This document shows, piece after piece, positions 32,982 through 36,132 of a stretch of 36,132 nucleotides of DNA. This stretch comes from Acidothermaceae bacterium (GTDB lineage: Bacteria; Actinomycetota; Actinomycetes; Acidothermales; Acidothermaceae): assembly GCA_025925185.1 (NCBI GenBank), contig JAICLV010000004.1:1-36132 (forward strand), in the 5' to 3' direction. Each line of letters begins with the position of its first letter. Position 1 is the stretch's first letter. The notes under the pieces were generated by a model. That model was not told the DNA's origin and did not search any database. It saw only the letters and a program-made list of their open reading frames with translations. Made by a program: the position numbers and the translations under genes.

Positions 32982-33668
32982 GTGAGCGAGCAACTTGACC
33001 TGCTCGGCGACCCGGTCTACCGCGACGCCGTCACCGACCTGCTCGGCGTGCTCGCGTACGCCGAACTGATCGCCTTCGAGCGGCTCGCCCACGACGCCCG
33101 GATGGCCCCGACGCTCGGCGACAAGGCGGCCCTCGCCGGGCTCGCCACCGCGGAGTTCGGCCACTACCGCCTCATCGAGTCGCACCTCGACGGCCTCGGG
33201 ATTGCCGCGGAGAAGGCGATGGCGCCCTTCGTCGTCCCGCTCGAGGCCTTTCACGCGAAGACCCCGCCGTCCGACTGGGCCGAGAGCTTGGTGAAGGCCT
33301 ACGTCGGCGATGGCATCGCGGCCGACTTCTACCGGGAGGTCGCACAACTGCTCGACCCCGCCACCCGTGATCTCGTGCTCGAGGTGCTCGCCGACGCCGG
33401 CCATGCCGAGTTCGCGGTGGAGCGCGTGCGGCAGCTCATCCAGGCCACGCCGACCATCGCGGGCCGGCTTGCGCTGTGGGGCCGGCGGATCGTGGGTGAG
33501 GCGCTGGCCCAGGCACAGGCGGTGTGCGCCGAGCGCGACGCGCTCGTCACATTGCTCGTGGGCGGGATCCCCGGCGCCGACACCGACCCCGACGAGCTCA
33601 CCCACACCTTCGGCCGCATCACCGACGCCCACATGGCCCGGATGGCGGCCATCGGCCTGTCGGCGTAG
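32982..33668 (+). CDS. Ferritin-like fold (MiaE-like) protein
   Basis: 228 residues, all-helical. Family landmarks: LGVLAYAELIAFERLAHDA, TAEFGHYRLIESHL, DGIAADFYREVAQLL and EVLADAGHAEFAVERV. Possible di-iron ligands: the glutamates and histidines of these helices (E/H in AYAE, EFGHY and HAEF). Relatives include tRNA-modifying MiaE hydroxylase, but the actinobacterial branch is uncharacterised. Adjacent to the DEAD-box helicase and DUF3107, a neighbourhood seen in mycobacteria. GTG start, probably leaderless. Confidence 0.8.
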   Translation: MSEQLDLLGDPVYRDAVTDLLGVLAYAELIAFERLAHDARMAPTLGDKAALAGLATAEFGHYRLIESHLDGLGIAAEKAMAPFVVPLEAFHAKTPPSDWAESLVKAYVGDGIAADFYREVAQLLDPATRDLVLEVLADAGHAEFAVERVRQLIQATPTIAGRLALWGRRIVGEALAQAQAVCAERDALVTLLVGGIPGADTDPDELTHTFGRITDAHMARMAAIGLSA

Positions 33669-33687
33669 ACGTCCGACCGGCCCGGCG

Positions 33688-33912
33688 TCACATAGCGCCG
33701 AAGCCGACGCGCCTTTCGAGCGACTCGCCGATCTCCACGTACGCCAGCTTCTCGACAGGCACCAGCACCCGGCGGCCCTTCTCGTCGGTCAGTGACAGCA
33801 ACCCACCGGCGTCGAGCGCGGCGGTCACCAGCCGTTCGATGTCGTCGGCCGGTTGAGGGCTCTCGAGCACGATCTCTCGCGGCGAGTACTGCACGCCGAT
33901 CTTGACCTCCAC
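33688..33912 (-). CDS. DUF3107 family protein
   Basis: 74-residue small conserved actinobacterial protein (mycobacterial Rv3208A type, from memory). Sequence landmarks: KIGVQYSPREIVLESPQ, LDAGGLLSLTDEKGRRVLVP and the conserved C-terminus ERRVGFGAM. Cytosolic, beta-rich, function unknown. Begins at GTG with GGAGGG six bases upstream. Its neighbourhood of DEAD helicase and ferritin-like protein is conserved. Confidence 0.9.
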   Translation of the reverse strand: MEVKIGVQYSPREIVLESPQPADDIERLVTAALDAGGLLSLTDEKGRRVLVPVEKLAYVEIGESLERRVGFGAM

Positions 33913-33939
33913 GCCAGGCCCTCCGCGTCGTCCGATGAA

Positions 33940-33965
33940 CTGATCAAGCCGTGTGCACTGATCAG
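33940..33965. promoter_or_regulatory. Inverted repeat upstream of DUF3107
   Basis: CTGATCA (33940-33946) and TGATCAG (33959-33965) are 7-base inverted arms whose cores are themselves palindromic, centred about 40 bases upstream of the DUF3107 start. The symmetric layout suggests an operator for a dimeric regulator. No regulator can be named. Confidence 0.4.
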
Positions 33966-33972
33966 CTTGAGG

Positions 33973-34161
33973 CTAGCGGTACTCCTCGTCGCCGAGCGGA
34001 ACCACCCGCTCGTCGTCGATCGCGGGCTCCGCGGCGTCGACCGGCGTCGCGTCGTCGATCACCTCAGGCTCGTCAACGACCTCGATTTGTTGATCGACGG
34101 CGTCGAACTCCGACTCCTCCTCGACGCCCAGCGGGTCCACGGGAACTCGTCTCGCGGTCAT
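33973..34161 (-). CDS. Small acidic protein, unknown
   Basis: 62 residues, strongly acidic after a short basic start (MTARRVPVDPLGVEEESEF), with DAVDQQIEVVDEPEVID and a DEEYR end. Disordered-looking, no recognised family. Ribosome site GGAGG about nine bases before the ATG supports translation. It lies 29 bases downstream of the LigD-type polymerase gene on the same strand, so it is probably co-transcribed; it may bind a basic protein such as Ku's tail, but this is only a guess. Confidence 0.6.
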   Translation of the reverse strand: MTARRVPVDPLGVEEESEFDAVDQQIEVVDEPEVIDDATPVDAAEPAIDDERVVPLGDEEYR

Positions 34162-34190
34162 CGTCAGTCACCTCCAGGCTCAGGTGCCGC

Positions 34191-35156
34191 TCACGGCAAT
34201 CGTGCCCTTCGTCCGGTTGGCAATTCCACCAGATCGGCCAGCAGATCGCCCACCTCGTCGACCCGGCGCAGCACGTCGTCCGCGACGAACTTGAGGTCTT
34301 CCACCGAGGCGCAGTTCGACACCTCGTCCCACGTGATCGGGGTCGAGACCGTCGGCTCCGGACGCGCCCGCAACGAGTAGGGGGCCACCGTCGTCTTCGC
34401 CGCCGCGTTCTGGCTCCAGTCGATCAGCACCTTGCCGTGCCGCAGCGCCTTCGTCATGTCGGAGACGATCAGTTCGGGCCGGGCCTTTTCGAGCCGGTGC
34501 GCGAGCGATCGGGCGTACCCGCGAGTTTGCTCGGACGACGTGAGCCGCAGCGGCGCGTACAGCTGCATGCCCTTCGACCCGCTCGTCTTGGGGTAGGCGG
34601 CGATCCCGTCGTCCGACAACGCGTCGCGCAACAACAACGCGACCTCGCAGCATTCGACGATCGTCGCGGGGGGTCCGGGGTCGAGGTCGAGCACCAGCAG
34701 GTCGGCGTCGAGCACCGTGCCCTTCCGGTCGACCCGCCACTGCGGGACGTGCAGCTCGATCGAGGCGAGATTCGCCGCCCAGACCAGCGTGGCCAACCCG
34801 TCGACGACGACGAAGTCGATGGTGTCGCGGTTCTTGGTGCTGCCCGGCACCGGCAGCGTGACGGTGCGCACCCAATCGGGCGTGCCCCGCGGCGCGTTCT
34901 TCTCGAAGAAGGACTGCCCGTCGACGCCGTTCGGGTAGCGCTTGCGGGTGAGCGGACGCCCGGCCAGGTGCGGCAGCAGCACGGGCGCGACACGCGCGTA
35001 GTAGTCGAGCATTTCCCCTTTGGTGAACCCCGTCTGTGGGTACAGGATCTTCTCCAGGTTGGAGATCTGCAGCCGCCGGTCACCGACCTGGACGGTCTGC
35101 CGCGCGGCCCCCGATGGTTTCGCGGCCGTCGCGGCGTCAGAAGGAGACCGGGGCAC
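34191..35156 (-). CDS. LigD-type NHEJ polymerase domain, stand-alone
   Basis: 321 residues: the polymerase/primase domain of bacterial NHEJ ligase D without ligase or phosphoesterase parts. Landmarks: LEKILYPQTGFTKGEMLDYY, PLTRKRYPNGVDG, FFEKNAPRGTPDWV, the metal-binding LVLDLDPGP, KTSGSKGMQLYAPL, and VLIDWSQNAAAKTTVAPYSL. It fills gaps and adds nucleotides, often ribonucleotides, at broken DNA ends held by Ku. GTG start. Divergent from ku with only 31 bases between. No DNA ligase is in the window, so the partner ligase lies elsewhere. Confidence 0.93.
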   Translation of the reverse strand: MPRSPSDAATAAKPSGAARQTVQVGDRRLQISNLEKILYPQTGFTKGEMLDYYARVAPVLLPHLAGRPLTRKRYPNGVDGQSFFEKNAPRGTPDWVRTVTLPVPGSTKNRDTIDFVVVDGLATLVWAANLASIELHVPQWRVDRKGTVLDADLLVLDLDPGPPATIVECCEVALLLRDALSDDGIAAYPKTSGSKGMQLYAPLRLTSSEQTRGYARSLAHRLEKARPELIVSDMTKALRHGKVLIDWSQNAAAKTTVAPYSLRARPEPTVSTPITWDEVSNCASVEDLKFVADDVLRRVDEVGDLLADLVELPTGRRARLP

Positions 35157-35187
35157 GACCTAGTGCTCCCCTCGCGAAGGAAGGCTC

Positions 35188-36132
35188 ATGCGCAGCATCT
35201 GGAAGGGGTCGATCTCCTTCGGGTTGGTCAACATCGCGGTCAAGTTGTACTCGGCCACCGAGGAGAAGGACGTCGCATTTCACCAGGTGCACCGCGAGGA
35301 TGGCGGCCGCATCCGGTACAAGCGGGTCTGCTCGATCGACGGCGAGGAGGTGGCGTACAACGACATCGCCAAAGGCTACGAGCTTCCGGACGGCGAGGTC
35401 GTGGTCCTCACCGACGATGACCTGGCCGAGTTGCCGCTGACGACGAGCCGCGAGATCGACGTCCTGCAGTTCGTGCCGCTGGAGCAGGTCGACCCGATCT
35501 ACTTCAGCAAGAGCTACTACATCGAGCCTGACCCCAAGGCGACCAAGGCCTACGTGCTGCTGCGCGACACGCTGGAGGAGTCGGGCAAGGTCGCCATCGT
35601 GAAGGTGGCGCTGCGCCGCCGCGAGGCGCTGGCCACGCTTCGGGTGCGCGAGGGCGTGCTCACGATGGAGACCATGCTGTGGCCCGACGAGATCCGCGCG
35701 CCCGACTTCGGTTTCCTCGACGAGTCGCCCGAGGTGCGCAAGCAGGAGATGGCGATGGCCGCGTCGCTGGTCGACTCGCTGTCGGGCGACTTCGACCCCA
35801 CCGAGTTCACCGACCAGTATCGCGAGGCGCTGGAGTCGCTGATCGAGGCCAAGGTCGAGGGCCGCGACCTGGTGCCCGCGCCCGAGACCGAGGTCGACGG
35901 TGGCGGCAAGGTCGTCGACCTGGTGGCCGCGCTGCAGGCCAGCATCGACGCGGCGAAGAAGGGCCGCACGGGCGGCGCGTCGTCCGATGACAGCGTGAGC
36001 GCTCGGCCGGCGGCGAAGAAGACGCCAGCGACGAAGGCAGCGGCGACGAAGGCAGCGGCGACGAAGGCAGCGGCGGCGAAGAAGGCACCGGCAAAGAAAG
36101 CGGCCGTTGCGAAGAAGACGGCCGCGAAGACC
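35188..36132 (+). CDS. ku: Ku protein of bacterial NHEJ, 3' end cut by window
   Basis: Homodimeric ring that binds double-strand DNA ends and recruits LigD-type enzymes. 315 codons are visible with no stop before the edge. The core (residues ~1-260) has SIWKGSISFGLVNIAVKLY, FHQVHREDGGRIRYKRVC, YELPDGEVVVLTDDDL, FVPLEQVDPIYFSKSYYIEP and DQYREALESLIEAKVEG. From ~270 the protein turns into a Lys/Ala-rich tail (TKAA, AAKKAPAKKA) like the DNA-binding extensions of other actinobacterial Ku proteins. ATG 35188 has AAGGAAGG four bases upstream. Confidence 0.95.
   Translation, partial: MRSIWKGSISFGLVNIAVKLYSATEEKDVAFHQVHREDGGRIRYKRVCSIDGEEVAYNDIAKGYELPDGEVVVLTDDDLAELPLTTSREIDVLQFVPLEQVDPIYFSKSYYIEPDPKATKAYVLLRDTLEESGKVAIVKVALRRREALATLRVREGVLTMETMLWPDEIRAPDFGFLDESPEVRKQEMAMAASLVDSLSGDFDPTEFTDQYREALESLIEAKVEGRDLVPAPETEVDGGGKVVDLVAALQASIDAAKKGRTGGASSDDSVSARPAAKKTPATKAAATKAAATKAAAAKKAPAKKAAVAKKTAAKT
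36031..36075. repeat. 15-base tandem repeat in Ku tail
   Basis: Three perfect units (36031-36045, 36046-36060, 36061-36075) encode TKAAA blocks of the basic tail. Confidence 0.9.

Overview
The window is high-GC DNA with GTG and TTG starts, several start codons lying only 6-8 bases after a -10-like hexamer (leaderless layout), and gene families typical of Actinobacteria: a GlgM-type glycogen synthase divergent from glgC, DUF3107, DUF1003 beside an MgtE-N/CBS protein, and NHEJ Ku with a stand-alone LigD polymerase domain. A large chemotaxis cluster says the organism is motile, so a flagellated actinobacterium is the best reading. The genus cannot be fixed from sequence alone.

Layout. Positions 1-3400 hold the end of argG and the divergent glgM/glgC pair of glycogen and maltose-1-phosphate metabolism. 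Positions 3344-5650 are a patchy accessory stretch: a STAS protein behind a 56-codon ORF, a decayed aldehyde dehydrogenase, a hemerythrin-like protein, a strong hairpin and a small membrane protein, with several short tandem repeats. Positions 5713-9630 carry DUF1003, an MgtE-N/CBS protein, an unknown protein, a LacI-family repressor and a Nudix hydrolase. Positions 9696-13854 run on the plus strand: a solitary C5-cytosine methyltransferase, a DUF6758-like protein, a PHP phosphoesterase, MarC and a spermidine-synthase-like methyltransferase. A DUF559-type endonuclease-like gene follows on the minus strand, bracketed by two 44-bp hairpin elements, and then a RecB-family Fe-S nuclease.

Positions 15714-30796 are the chemotaxis locus: cheA, cheW, an SDR gene (minus strand), an unknown gene, a 2169-residue secreted multidomain lipase-like protein, then cheB, cheR, cheY, a cheX-like gene and a second cheY. 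No MCP receptor or flagellar structural gene lies in the window. The promoter regions of cheA, cheB and the first cheY share CTCA or CTTA, exactly 16 bases, then GCCGATG, which resembles a FliA/WhiG (sigma-28 type) promoter and suggests co-regulation with flagella.

Positions 30793-36132 hold a zinc-ribbon protein, a DEAD-box RNA helicase whose conserved N-terminus seems to start at CTG, a ferritin-like protein, DUF3107, a small acidic protein, and the NHEJ pair of a LigD-type polymerase domain and Ku transcribed divergently from a 31-base gap. Ku runs off the window end.

Most worth following up: the hairpin-flanked DUF559 cassette, the shared che promoter motif, and the giant lipase-like protein with two seven-repeat (probable beta-propeller) blocks inside the che locus. 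I saw no tRNA, rRNA, CRISPR array, insertion sequence or phage gene.
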